Shown here one piece after another: positions 32,318 to 40,238 of a DNA stretch of 40,515 bases (positions within the stretch are counted from its first letter, which is position 1; each line of letters starts with the position of its first letter). Made by a program: the position numbers and the translations under genes. The notes under the pieces were generated by a model that ran no database searches, was not told the origin of the DNA, and was given only the letters and a program-made list of their open reading frames with translations. The stretch comes from Clostridia bacterium (GTDB lineage: Bacteria > Bacillota_A > Clostridia > Oscillospirales > CAG-272): assembly GCA_017462125.1 (NCBI GenBank), contig JAFTRQ010000101.1, positions 1 to 40,515 of the forward strand. Direction: 5' to 3'.

Positions 32318-32362
32318 TTGCCTCAACATATAAAAAATATTTTTCAAAAACAGAAACAAACG

Positions 32363-32404
32363 TAAACATTATTTTAACATTTGTATGTTATTATGTGCTA
32401 TAAT
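32363..32404 (+). promoter_or_regulatory. Response-regulator operon promoter with 11-bp-spaced repeats
   Basis: TAAACA (32363-32368) and TTAACA (32374-32379) are exactly 11 bp apart, then TATAAT (32399-32404). Distances to the -10 are one base shorter than at the three promoters at 17962, 19642 and 20120. It is the likely autoregulatory site of the OmpR-type regulator. Confidence 0.55.
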
Positions 32405-32442
32405 ATATGGGAAACCATGAAAGGATGCTCGGAGAAACGAAT

Positions 32443-33114
32443 ATGTTTAAGATATTAGTGGTAGAGGATGACAGGGACCTAAATCGAAGCGTGTGCTCTT
32501 TTTTGAATCATAGCGGCTACGAAGCCACCGGGTGCCTCGGCGCGGAGGAGGCATACGACGAAATGTATGAAACCACCTTTGATCTGATTATTTCGGATAT
32601 CATGATGCCCGGTATTGACGGATTTGAGTTTGTAAAAACGGTACGCTCACTCAATAACGATATTCCCATTTTGTTTATGACCGCCCGCGACGATTTCGCC
32701 TCTAAGCAAAGAGGATTTCGGGTCGGTATCGACGACTATATGATAAAACCCATTGACTTGGATGAGCTTTTTCTGCGCATCGGCGCGTTGCTTCGCCGTT
32801 CCAAGATCGCGTCCAACCGACGGATCGAGGTAGGCAATTTCGTTATGGATGCCGACGAGCGCTCAGCTACGTTAGAAGGGGAAGAAGTTTCCTTGACGGC
32901 GCGAGAATTCGATCTGCTTTACAAGCTACTTTCATACCCCAAAAAAACCTTTACCAGAACACAGCTGATGGATGAGTTTTGGGATATGGACACGCAGAGC
33001 AGTACACGGACGGTAGACGTGTATATGACCAAGCTCCGCGCGAAGCTTGCAGCGTGTAACTCCTTTGAGATACAAACGGTCCATGGACTTGGATATAAGG
33101 CGGTAATCAAATGA
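32443..33114 (+). CDS. OmpR/PhoB-family response regulator
   Basis: 223 residues from ATG 32443 (GGAG upstream). Two in-frame ATGs lie further upstream at 32407 and 32425. Receiver domain ~1-118: acidic pair VVEDDRD, phosphoacceptor Asp52 in IISDIMMPG, Thr in FMTARDD and Lys in YMIKPID. The C-terminal winged helix ~125-223 (SLTAREFDLLYKLLSYPKKT, SSTRTVDVYMTKLR, TVHGLGYKA) is of OmpR type, which typically binds direct repeats with 11-bp spacing. Its stop overlaps the kinase start by 4 bp. The repeats found upstream of this gene and of three promoters around 18-20 kb are the natural candidates for its sites. Confidence 0.95.
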   Translation: MFKILVVEDDRDLNRSVCSFLNHSGYEATGCLGAEEAYDEMYETTFDLIISDIMMPGIDGFEFVKTVRSLNNDIPILFMTARDDFASKQRGFRVGIDDYMIKPIDLDELFLRIGALLRRSKIASNRRIEVGNFVMDADERSATLEGEEVSLTAREFDLLYKLLSYPKKTFTRTQLMDEFWDMDTQSSTRTVDVYMTKLRAKLAACNSFEIQTVHGLGYKAVIK

Positions 33115-34211
33115 AAGGCGAGCAAAGATTTCGGTGGATCATAAGGGCGGTCAGCCATTATTTTACCTTCTTTTTGCTGGTCGCCTTTGTTATTACCTGC
33201 TGTATGATGCTGTTCGTCACTTCCCTGTCAGATAGCCTCGGCATCGCCTTGACGAATGACAATCTGGGAACCTCCGCGAAACTGACATTCTGGAACGTAA
33301 TTTTAATCAGTTTCATATTTACAGTCGTAGATGCGATTCGCCGCAAGTGGACTGTTGACCGTCCCGTCAAGCACATTTCCGAAGCGACAGCAAAGATGAT
33401 GCAGGGTGATTTTAATGTTCGCGTCTCTCCCGTATCAAAATTTGTGGCAGACGATAAATTCAACGAGATCATTGCGTGCATCAATCAAATGGCGGAGGAA
33501 CTGTCGGGCGTGGAGACTCTGCGAACCGACTTCATTGCCAACGTCTCTCACGAAATGAAAACCCCTCTCGCCGTGATGCAAAATTACGGAACACTTCTGC
33601 AAGCCCCCGATCTGCCGGACGACAAGCGTGTGGAATACGCGAAAGCTGTCACGGATGCCTCACGTCGGCTTGCCGATATGATGACGAATATCCTCAAACT
33701 GAACCGCCTGGAAAACCAACAGATCTATCCCAAAGCTGAAATCTATGATCTGGGAGAACAGCTTTGCGAATGTCTTCTGCAATACGAAAACGTATGGGAA
33801 AGCCGTTCCATTGAAATTGTAACCGACATCGAAGAAAACGTGCGGATCAACGCGGACAGCGAGCTTCTCTCCCTCGTATGGAACAATCTTTTCTCTAACG
33901 CCTTCAAATTCACCGAGTCAGGCGGAACCGTCTCTCTTTCACTTTCCGCGGATGAAACGTACGCCACCGTAAAGGTTAAGGATACGGGATGCGGAATGTC
34001 TCCCGAGGTCGGCGCGCATATTTTTGAAAAATTTTATCAAGGAGATACCTCTCACGCAACACAGGGAAACGGGCTCGGCTTGGCACTTGTCAAACGGGTG
34101 GTGGACATCACGCAGGGAGAAATCGGCGTAGAAAGCGTTCAAGGGGTCGGATCTACCTTTACAGTTAAGATCAGGAGGACTGAACATGAACACTTGGAAG
34201 AAAATCGGTAA
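33111..34211 (+). CDS. Membrane histidine kinase, short-loop (intramembrane-sensing) type
   Basis: 366 residues. TM1 ~15-37 and TM2 ~57-75 are separated by only ~20 residues, too small for an extracytoplasmic sensor domain. A HAMP-like segment follows (RPVKHISEATAKMMQGDFNV). The phosphoacceptor is His147 in NVSHEMKTP, then an ATPase domain with N box NNLFSNAFKF, G1 KDTGCGMS and G2 GNGLGLALVK. Kinases with such loops often get their signal from partner membrane proteins or ABC transporters. Here a polytopic membrane protein gene overlaps the 3' end by 26 bp, and BcrA-like transporters lie under similar promoters at 20-24 kb. Confidence 0.94.
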   Translation: MKGEQRFRWIIRAVSHYFTFFLLVAFVITCCMMLFVTSLSDSLGIALTNDNLGTSAKLTFWNVILISFIFTVVDAIRRKWTVDRPVKHISEATAKMMQGDFNVRVSPVSKFVADDKFNEIIACINQMAEELSGVETLRTDFIANVSHEMKTPLAVMQNYGTLLQAPDLPDDKRVEYAKAVTDASRRLADMMTNILKLNRLENQQIYPKAEIYDLGEQLCECLLQYENVWESRSIEIVTDIEENVRINADSELLSLVWNNLFSNAFKFTESGGTVSLSLSADETYATVKVKDTGCGMSPEVGAHIFEKFYQGDTSHATQGNGLGLALVKRVVDITQGEIGVESVQGVGSTFTVKIRRTEHEHLEENR

Positions 34212-35121
34212 AGCACTGTTGTTCCCACACATCGCCATCATGCTGGTACTCGTTCCGATTGCGGTCGTTCTTCTCGTATATTCCATGGTATTTGTGGGAA
34301 CCCAGTCGATTCTCGCTTACGTTTCCTATGTACTGTCGGCATATACCCTGACGGTTTGGTGCTTCAAGATTCCGTATTTAATTCATTTCTTTAAAACCTT
34401 TAAGAATGAAAATCAATATGCCCGTCGTTGGATCGATGATGAACGGCTCCGAGTGAACGTCTCGCTCTACGGCTCTCTCAGCTGGAACGTCACCTATGCC
34501 GTTTTTCAGCTTTGGCTTGGATTTTACCACAGATCCTTCTGGTTCTGTTCCCTGTCCGCATACTATATTTCCCTGGCTGCCCTGCGCTTCTTCTTGGTGC
34601 GCCATACACGGAAATATAAGCCCGGCGAAAAAATGCGCGCGGAGCTCACGAAGTACCGTGCATGCGGTTGGGTGTTTCTCGTTATGAACCTGGCGCTGAC
34701 CTTGATGATTTTCTTTATGGTGTATTGGAACAGAACCTTCAATCACCACGAGATCACAACCATTGCCATGGCGGCATATACCTTTACCGCATTTACCGTT
34801 GCCATTGTCAATCTCGTCAAATACCGCAAGTATCACAGCCCCGTGTATTCGGCATCCAAAGCCATCAGCCTGACCGCCGCCTGTGTATCCATGCTGACAC
34901 TTGCGTCCACCATGCTGACCACCTTTGGTGACGGTACAATGTCGCTGACAGAGCGAAGGATCATGCTCGGTACCATCGGCGGCGTGATTTCCGTGTTTAT
35001 TGTGATCATGGCAATCTTTATGATCGTACAAGGAAATAGAGACATCAAAAAATTGAAGGAATTTGGCACAACGAACACGCCTTTCCAAATTGGGATAAAG
35101 GAGAAAAATAATGGAACATAA
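34186..35121 (+). CDS. Polytopic membrane protein of unknown function encoded with the kinase
   Basis: 311 residues with about seven or eight hydrophobic segments (near 10-33, 42-62, 99-115, 121-137, 160-180, 190-212, 225-247 and 262-285). Cytoplasmic basic loops are present (KTFKNENQYARRWIDDERLR, RHTRKYKPGEKMRAEL). No known family motif is recognised. The start ATG 34186 lies inside the kinase gene with AGGAGG nearby, and the stop overlaps the next gene start by 11 bp. All four genes are therefore translationally linked. This suggests an accessory sensor or effector of the kinase. Confidence 0.75.
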   Translation: MNTWKKIGKALLFPHIAIMLVLVPIAVVLLVYSMVFVGTQSILAYVSYVLSAYTLTVWCFKIPYLIHFFKTFKNENQYARRWIDDERLRVNVSLYGSLSWNVTYAVFQLWLGFYHRSFWFCSLSAYYISLAALRFFLVRHTRKYKPGEKMRAELTKYRACGWVFLVMNLALTLMIFFMVYWNRTFNHHEITTIAMAAYTFTAFTVAIVNLVKYRKYHSPVYSASKAISLTAACVSMLTLASTMLTTFGDGTMSLTERRIMLGTIGGVISVFIVIMAIFMIVQGNRDIKKLKEFGTTNTPFQIGIKEKNNGT

Positions 35122-35515
35122 AAACGAAAACGAGAGCTTTTGCTATACGTATTCCGCAAAGGAACAAGCAGAGCTGAAAAAGATCCGAGAGAAATATATC
35201 CCTCGAGAGGAAGATAAAATGGAACTGCTGCGCCGTCTTGACCGTAGCGTAACAAAAAGGGCACAGACCGTCTCTCTTATTTTTGGCATCATGGGAGCTC
35301 TGGTGCTTGGCTTTGGCATGAGTCTGGCAATGTCGGATCTGAGAGACATTCTCGGCTCTCACAGAGACATGTCCATGCTTCTCGGCGTTGTGATCGGCGT
35401 GGCAGGAGGTGTACTGGCAAGCCTCGCGTATCCCATATACAATGTGATCGTCAAGCACCAGCGAAAGAAGATCGCACCCGAAATCCTTCGTTTAACAGAC
35501 GAGCTGATTAAGTAA
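35111..35515 (+). CDS. Small two-helix membrane protein, paralogue 3 of 3
   Basis: 134 residues. N-terminus FCYTYSAKEQAELKKIREKY with IPREEDKMELLRRLD, two glycine-rich membrane helices (about 54-76 and 88-108), a short loop, and the basic tail APEILRLTDELIK. It is clearly related to 19736-20107 (YSA, KYxPxE, KMxxLxxLD, GALVxGxGM, PEILRLxDE) and to 20220-20588. AAAGGAG precedes ATG 35111. It is the last gene of the response regulator operon, which ties this small family physically to the signalling system that I infer controls the other two copies. Confidence 0.8.
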   Translation: MEHKNENESFCYTYSAKEQAELKKIREKYIPREEDKMELLRRLDRSVTKRAQTVSLIFGIMGALVLGFGMSLAMSDLRDILGSHRDMSMLLGVVIGVAGGVLASLAYPIYNVIVKHQRKKIAPEILRLTDELIK

Positions 35516-35538
35516 TTTCCAATAAGCAAATTGTCAAA

Positions 35539-35576
35539 ATGCCCCTCTCTGAGTTCAATTTCAGAGAAGGGGCTTA
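35539..35576 (+). terminator. Terminator of the two-component operon
   Basis: GCCCCTCTCTGA (35541-35552) pairs with TCAGAGAAGGGGC (35561-35573), with one bulged base, followed by TTATATATT. Confidence 0.8.
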
Positions 35577-35631
35577 TATATTACACCTCCTCCGGCAATA
35601 CTAATTTGACAGTTTATATTGGAGGTCTGAT

Positions 35632-36306
35632 ATGGAAATCCTCAAGGTTGTACTCACGTCACTGTTATCTGTGGGGGCATTGTTTGTGATCGCGAAGATC
35701 ATGGGTCATAAGCAATTGGCTCAGCTTGACTTTTTCGATTATATCAGCGGAATCACCATTGGTTCAATCGCCGCCGAGATGGCTACGGAATTGGAAAAGC
35801 CCCTAAACCCGTTGATCGCCCTGGCAGTATACGGCGCGATCTCCGTTCTCCTCAGTCTGATCACGCATAGGCTCCCCAAAATGCGCAAGTACGTCAACGG
35901 CTCTCCAACGATCTTGATGAATAACGGAAAGCTGTACCGAAAAAACATGAAGCAGGCAAAGCTGGATCTGAGCGAGTTTATGGTCTTGTGCCGTGAGCAG
36001 GGATATTTCGACCTAAACGATATCCAAACCGCCATTTTTGAACACAATGGCAAGCTGTCGATCTTACCCGTTAGTAAAAAACGTCCCGTGACACCCGAGG
36101 ATATGAGTCTACAGCCCAAACCCGCTCATATCCAGACCGAGGTCATTATGGACGGACGCGTTCTGGAGGAAAATCTCAGGCGTATGGGAGTTGACGCGAA
36201 ATGGCTGAAAAAACAGCTTAAGGAGCAAGGCTACCAAAACGCGAAAGAAATATTTCTCGGTCTCTGTGACGACAAAAAAAAGCTTTCTCTGTTTGCCCTT
36301 CGCTGA
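35632..36306 (+). CDS. DUF421 (YetF-like) membrane protein, copy 2
   Basis: 224 residues. N-terminal hydrophobic part (about 5-22, 37-52 and 58-78), with KIMGHKQLAQLDFFDYISGI between, and a C-terminal soluble domain (SPTILMNNGK, LSEFMVLCREQGYFDLNDIQ, AIFEHNGKLSILP). GGAGG lies upstream of ATG 35632. Same family as 198-875. The C-terminal ~50 residues (VIMDGRVLEENLRRMGVDAK, WLKKQLKEQGY) carry the second YetF-type element. Function not known. Confidence 0.9.
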   Translation: MEILKVVLTSLLSVGALFVIAKIMGHKQLAQLDFFDYISGITIGSIAAEMATELEKPLNPLIALAVYGAISVLLSLITHRLPKMRKYVNGSPTILMNNGKLYRKNMKQAKLDLSEFMVLCREQGYFDLNDIQTAIFEHNGKLSILPVSKKRPVTPEDMSLQPKPAHIQTEVIMDGRVLEENLRRMGVDAKWLKKQLKEQGYQNAKEIFLGLCDDKKKLSLFALR

Positions 36307-36389
36307 GGATTGCCGCAAAAAATCGTTTCTCTTTGCCCAAAAGAATCGAAATGCTTCACGACTTTTCCGACGAAATACCCGGTAAACGA

Positions 36390-36418
36390 TTGACAGAATA
36401 ACCGACATGTGTTATAAT
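36390..36418 (+). promoter_or_regulatory. Promoter of the DUF2156/GNAT operon
   Basis: TTGACA 36390-36395, 17-bp spacer, TATAAT 36413-36418. Predicted start near 36425. Confidence 0.85.
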
Positions 36419-36483
36419 CCAATTGCGTTCAATTCGACTTGTATAAATTAATAATTCATAAAGATTGGGACTATATTGAGACT

Positions 36484-37419
36484 ATGATCGAGACAAAATC
36501 TTTAACCATGATAGACTTTCGACCCATTACGGCAAAGGAGCGGACGCTCTACGAAAATGCCCTACCCGACGGAAACGAGAGAGGCTGCGAATTTTCCTTT
36601 GCCAATTTGTATCTGTGGGGACGGCAAAATTTTGCTGTCCTTCATGAGCATATCGCGCTGTTTTCTCAGTTTAACCGTCACAGTGTTTATCCCTACCCCA
36701 TTGGACGGGGAGACAAGAAAGCCGTCCTGGATGCCATCATCACCGACGCGAAAGTAAGGGGGATCCCCTGCCGTATTACCGGCTTGAGTGCTTCGGCAAA
36801 AGAAACCCTGGAAGCACTTTACCCGGGAAAATTCCGCTTTCATTGTGATGAGGGCTCCTTTGACTACGTTTACGATATCAACGACCTGGCAGATCTAAAG
36901 GGTAAAAAATATCACGGAAAACGCAATCACTTGAACCGCTTTCAAGAGGCGGTTCCGCATTATACCGTCGAACCCCTCAGTGAAAATAATCTTCCGCTGG
37001 TCAGACAAATGGTAAGTGATTGGTACGAGGCTCGGCTGAGGGAAAACCCTCACGGTGACTACCACATGGAGCAAGCGGCTCTGGAAAAAGCGTTCCGAGA
37101 TTACCGTGAGCTGGGCATGGAAGGTCTGGTACTTTTGAACGGAGAGGACGTTCTGGCGGTCACCCTTGGGAGCCGCCTGTCCGAGGATACCTTCGACGTG
37201 CATTTTGAAAAGGCGCGCTCTGATATTCAGGGTGCCTACCCCGCGATCAACTGTGAATTTGCCCGATACATTCGGAATAAATACCCCAGCGTCCGATATT
37301 TAAACCGCGAGGAGGATATGGGATTGGAGGGCTTGCGGAAAGCCAAACAAAGCTACCATCCTCATCATATGATCGAAAAATATTGGGCATGTCTGTTGGA
37401 GGAGGGCTATGATTATTGA
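36484..37419 (+). CDS. DUF2156 protein (phosphatidylglycerol lysyltransferase C-terminal-like fold)
   Basis: 311 residues from ATG 36484; ATG 36508 (MIDFRPITAKE) is an equally plausible start by family alignment. Neither has a good ribosome binding site, and a TTG 45 bases earlier is also in frame. The fold is two tandem GNAT-like domains: CEFSFANLYLWGRQ, the central KGKKYHGKRNHLNRF, and the C-terminal LNREEDMGLEGLRKAKQSYHP. The same domain forms the catalytic part of MprF, but here the membrane flippase part is missing, so it is soluble and its acceptor is unknown. The stop lies 11 bp inside the following acetyltransferase gene. Confidence 0.85.
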   Translation: MIETKSLTMIDFRPITAKERTLYENALPDGNERGCEFSFANLYLWGRQNFAVLHEHIALFSQFNRHSVYPYPIGRGDKKAVLDAIITDAKVRGIPCRITGLSASAKETLEALYPGKFRFHCDEGSFDYVYDINDLADLKGKKYHGKRNHLNRFQEAVPHYTVEPLSENNLPLVRQMVSDWYEARLRENPHGDYHMEQAALEKAFRDYRELGMEGLVLLNGEDVLAVTLGSRLSEDTFDVHFEKARSDIQGAYPAINCEFARYIRNKYPSVRYLNREEDMGLEGLRKAKQSYHPHHMIEKYWACLLEEGYDY

Positions 37420-38176
37420 ACCCCCTTGCCAAGAGCACTTCCCCGCCCTTCGACGCCTTTGGAAGGAAGCCTTTGGGGATACCGATGACTTTTTAGATAC
37501 CTTCGGGCAAACCGCCTTTCACCCGGGCCGTTGCCGATGCGTGACCGTGGAGGGAGAAACCGTCGCCGCTCTATATTGGTTTGATTGCGCCTACCGCGCA
37601 CACTCCATTGCCTATTTGTACGCCATTGCTACCGCCGAAGCGTACCGAGGAAGGGGACTTTGCCGCGCGCTCATGGAGGATACCCATCGGCATTTGAAAC
37701 AGCTTGGTTATAAGGGCACCGTTTTGGTACCGGGCAGTGAGGAGCTTTTTGAGTTTTATAAAAAAATGGGCTACCAGATCTGCGGATGCGTAAAAGAATT
37801 TTCCTGCTCTCCCTCGGCGGATGGCATAGAGCTTCAACGGATCGACAGAAAGGAATACGAAAACCTCCGACAGCACTTTTTACCCGCCAACGGCATCACC
37901 CAGGAAAACGAAAATACGGTTTTTTTGCAGACGATGGCAACCTTTTATGCGGGGGAGAAGTTTTTATTGGCGGCACGGAAAGAGAAAGATACTCTTTACG
38001 GCATAGAGCTGTTGGGAGACCAAGCCCTGGCACCCGCCATCGTGAAGAGCTTGGACTGCGCAAAAGGCAAATTCCGAACGCCCGGAGTCGATAAACCCTT
38101 GGCCATGTACCATTCCCTGTCAAAGGAAGTCATGGCGTTACCCATTTATTTCGGGCTGGCATTTGACGAATTTTAA
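37409..38176 (+). CDS. GNAT-family acetyltransferase
   Basis: 255 residues. The N-terminal ~135 residues are a GNAT domain: LRRLWKEAFGDTDDFL, the acyl-CoA loop ATAEAYRGRGLCRALM, and FYKKMGYQ at the end of the fold. The C-terminal ~120 residues are a second, less conserved domain, as in Eis-like or two-domain GNATs. GGAGGAGG precedes ATG 37409, inside the DUF2156 gene. The substrate is unknown; the overlap suggests it acts with the DUF2156 protein. Confidence 0.88.
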   Translation: MIIEPPCQEHFPALRRLWKEAFGDTDDFLDTFGQTAFHPGRCRCVTVEGETVAALYWFDCAYRAHSIAYLYAIATAEAYRGRGLCRALMEDTHRHLKQLGYKGTVLVPGSEELFEFYKKMGYQICGCVKEFSCSPSADGIELQRIDRKEYENLRQHFLPANGITQENENTVFLQTMATFYAGEKFLLAARKEKDTLYGIELLGDQALAPAIVKSLDCAKGKFRTPGVDKPLAMYHSLSKEVMALPIYFGLAFDEF

Positions 38177-38232
38177 ATGTCTTTACGTTTCTTCGTAGCC
38201 CTTGTAGGAATGACAGAAAGGATGAGAAAACT

Positions 38233-38709
38233 ATGTTCAGAGAACTTGTCAGAAAAAACAAGCAAATATCCACCGAGGAGTGTATCGAGCTGTTAACGAA
38301 GGAAACGCGCGGTGTTTTAGCCGTCAACGGCGACCATGGATATCCGTATGCCATGCCGATGAATCATTTTTATCATGCAGATGACGGATGCGTGTATTTT
38401 CACTGCGGGAAGAAAGGACACAGAGTAGACGCTCTGATGCGCTCAGATAAGGTCTCCTTTTGCGTGGTTGAGCAAGGCTACCGTGAGAGCGGAGATTGGG
38501 CGTGGAATGCCCGAAGCGTGATCGTATTCGGAAAAATTGAGATCATTGACGATATAACAGAAGTGATCCGCATGACAACAAAGCTGTGTTATAAGTTTAC
38601 GCAGGATGAAACGTATATCCAAAAAGAGATCAAACAATCGGGCGGTGCCACCTTGCTTCTGAAGCTGATCCCCGAGCATATTTGCGGAAAAATCGTAAAA
38701 GAAGCATGA
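38233..38709 (+). CDS. Pyridoxamine 5'-phosphate oxidase-like flavoprotein (NimA-like)
   Basis: 158 residues, split beta-barrel flavin fold. The line RGVLAVNGDHGYPYAMPMNH followed by YFHCGKKGHRVDAL and VSFCVV is the pattern of the PNPOx-related family that includes nitroimidazole-resistance NimA proteins. These bind FMN or related cofactors and reduce small molecules; true NimA activity cannot be claimed. AAAGGATG lies upstream of ATG 38233. It is monocistronic, next to an IS3 element. Confidence 0.88.
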   Translation: MFRELVRKNKQISTEECIELLTKETRGVLAVNGDHGYPYAMPMNHFYHADDGCVYFHCGKKGHRVDALMRSDKVSFCVVEQGYRESGDWAWNARSVIVFGKIEIIDDITEVIRMTTKLCYKFTQDETYIQKEIKQSGGATLLLKLIPEHICGKIVKEA

Positions 38710-38965
38710 GGACAGCGGTCATAACAAATGATCGCGAACGGACCCGGTGCAGAACGCTCAAATGGCGTGCTAAATGAGCTTACCGAAAAAGCCGCCCGAA
38801 CGGTGAAAACCTCCAAGATTTGAGTACACAGAGGGCTGTGTCAATCACTTAGCACCCCCAAAAAAAGAAAAATGAGCTGAGCCAAAAGCTTTTTAAAAAG
38901 CACTGAACTGCCCCAAATTGTGCGGACAGCACAAAAAAGAGTCCCAAGGTAGAAAATATTAAAAT

Positions 38966-39820
38966 TTAAGCAACGAACTGACATCGCTTTTCAAGTGGTG
39001 TCAGTTTTGTTTTAAGCTGGATACGTTCATTGTTATAGAAGTGTATGTATGCACCTATGAGGAGGCGCGCCTCCTCATAGGTGCGGATTTTCGCGCGATA
39101 AATACACTCGGTTTTGAGAATCGAGAAAAAATTTTCTGCTAAAGCGTTATCATATGGGTTTCCACGTCTTGACATTGACGGTGTGATATGGTATGATTTT
39201 GTTAGGCTAAAATACGCTTGCGAGGTGTACTGAAAGCCTTGGTCACTGTGGAGCTGCAACTCTGCGGTGACCTTTTCCTTTTTCTTAGCGGCTCTGATGG
39301 TTGAGAGAACGAGATTGATATTCTGTTCAGTGCCCGTTTTGTAGGCAACTATACTGTTGTCATAGAGATCACGAATTACCGAAAGATACAGCACGCCTTG
39401 TCCTGTCTTTATGTACGAAATATCTGTAACCCATTTCTGATTGGGGCGTTCGGCGTGAAAATCTCTATTGAGCAGATTCGTGTATCTATGCAGATGTTCT
39501 CCGTAATTACGATACTTCTTGCGACGAACTACGGAAAGTAGATTGTATTTCTGCATAACACGAAGAACAGTCTTCGGATTCTTATGAATTCCTTGTCTTT
39601 CAAGCCATATCTGCACTCTACGGTAACCGTAGGTGCTGTGGCTATGTTCCTGACACTCTCGAATCTTTTTGGCAAGCGGCAGATCCCATGCGGGTACGTC
39701 CATTCTCTTGACATAGTCATAGTAGCCACTTCTCGATACCTCAAAGAACCGGCACATTTCGCTGATTGAATAATTGTCCTTATGACGATAGATTACCATA
39801 TATTTTACGCTTGTCCTCAC
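38966..39820 (-). CDS. IS3-family transposase OrfB (DDE catalytic part)
   Basis: 284 residues from GTG 39820. HTH_21-like start (SISEMCRFFEVSRSGYYDYV), then an rve integrase core with the DDE residues visible: Asp in WVTDISYI, Asp in LHSDQGFQYTS, Glu in NALAENFFSILK. The C-terminus YNNERIQLKTKLTPLE is the family standard. The GTG overlaps the orfA stop (GTGA), so OrfB may be made by re-initiation or as an OrfAB fusion by frameshifting. All catalytic residues are present, so the copy could be active. Confidence 0.95.
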   Translation of the reverse strand: MRTSVKYMVIYRHKDNYSISEMCRFFEVSRSGYYDYVKRMDVPAWDLPLAKKIRECQEHSHSTYGYRRVQIWLERQGIHKNPKTVLRVMQKYNLLSVVRRKKYRNYGEHLHRYTNLLNRDFHAERPNQKWVTDISYIKTGQGVLYLSVIRDLYDNSIVAYKTGTEQNINLVLSTIRAAKKKEKVTAELQLHSDQGFQYTSQAYFSLTKSYHITPSMSRRGNPYDNALAENFFSILKTECIYRAKIRTYEEARLLIGAYIHFYNNERIQLKTKLTPLEKRCQFVA

Positions 39821-40152
39821 TTCCTTTCTGTGAGCGAGAGAAAATCCCGCATCAATTCGTTCTCCATCTCTAACTGTTTAATTCGAGCATCCTTCCGAGC
39901 CAGCTTGTAACGTAGACCAGCAAGCTTATCTTCTTCCGTTACTACGCTATCCTTTGCGGGTCTGCCTTTCTTCTTAACGGCTATCCCTGCGGCTATTTTG
40001 TCTTGCCGACGATTATATCTTGTGATAAAACCTTCTATTTGCTTTTTGCTAAATCCAAATTTCTCACATATTTCTCGCCTTGTTTTTCCTTGTGATCGTA
40101 GTTCCAATATTTCTTTTTCGTAATCTTGTATATGTCGATATCCTCTTGGCAT
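39817..40152 (-). CDS. IS3-family OrfA (HTH and leucine-zipper part)
   Basis: 111 residues. An HTH (SQGKTRREICEKFGFSKKQI) and a C-terminal coiled coil (LRYKLARKDARIKQLEMENE) typical of OrfA, which binds the IS ends and pairs with OrfB. GGAGG lies upstream of ATG 40152. It is complete, ending in SLTERK at the orfB overlap. Confidence 0.92.
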   Translation of the reverse strand: MPRGYRHIQDYEKEILELRSQGKTRREICEKFGFSKKQIEGFITRYNRRQDKIAAGIAVKKKGRPAKDSVVTEEDKLAGLRYKLARKDARIKQLEMENELMRDFLSLTERK

Positions 40153-40238
40153 AAAAAATTCCTCCTATGGTAGATATATTTCTATTCTACCATAGCAGGC
40201 TCTTTTTTTCAATTGTCCGTTTTTAACGGACTTGTGCA

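Larger units (their letters stand above)
38904..40238 (-). mobile_element. IS3-family insertion sequence
   Basis: About 1.33 kb with two overlapping ORFs (orfA, orfB) on the minus strand. The left end begins TGAACTGCCCC (38904) and continues to AAAAAAGAG (38941). The right end is an imperfect complement, CTCTTTTTTT to TGTGCA (40200-40238), with CGGACA/TGTCCG matching in both. These 38-39-bp ends are imperfect, and no target duplication is obvious, so the limits carry a few bases of doubt. The type is IS150/IS3-like. Confidence 0.75.
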
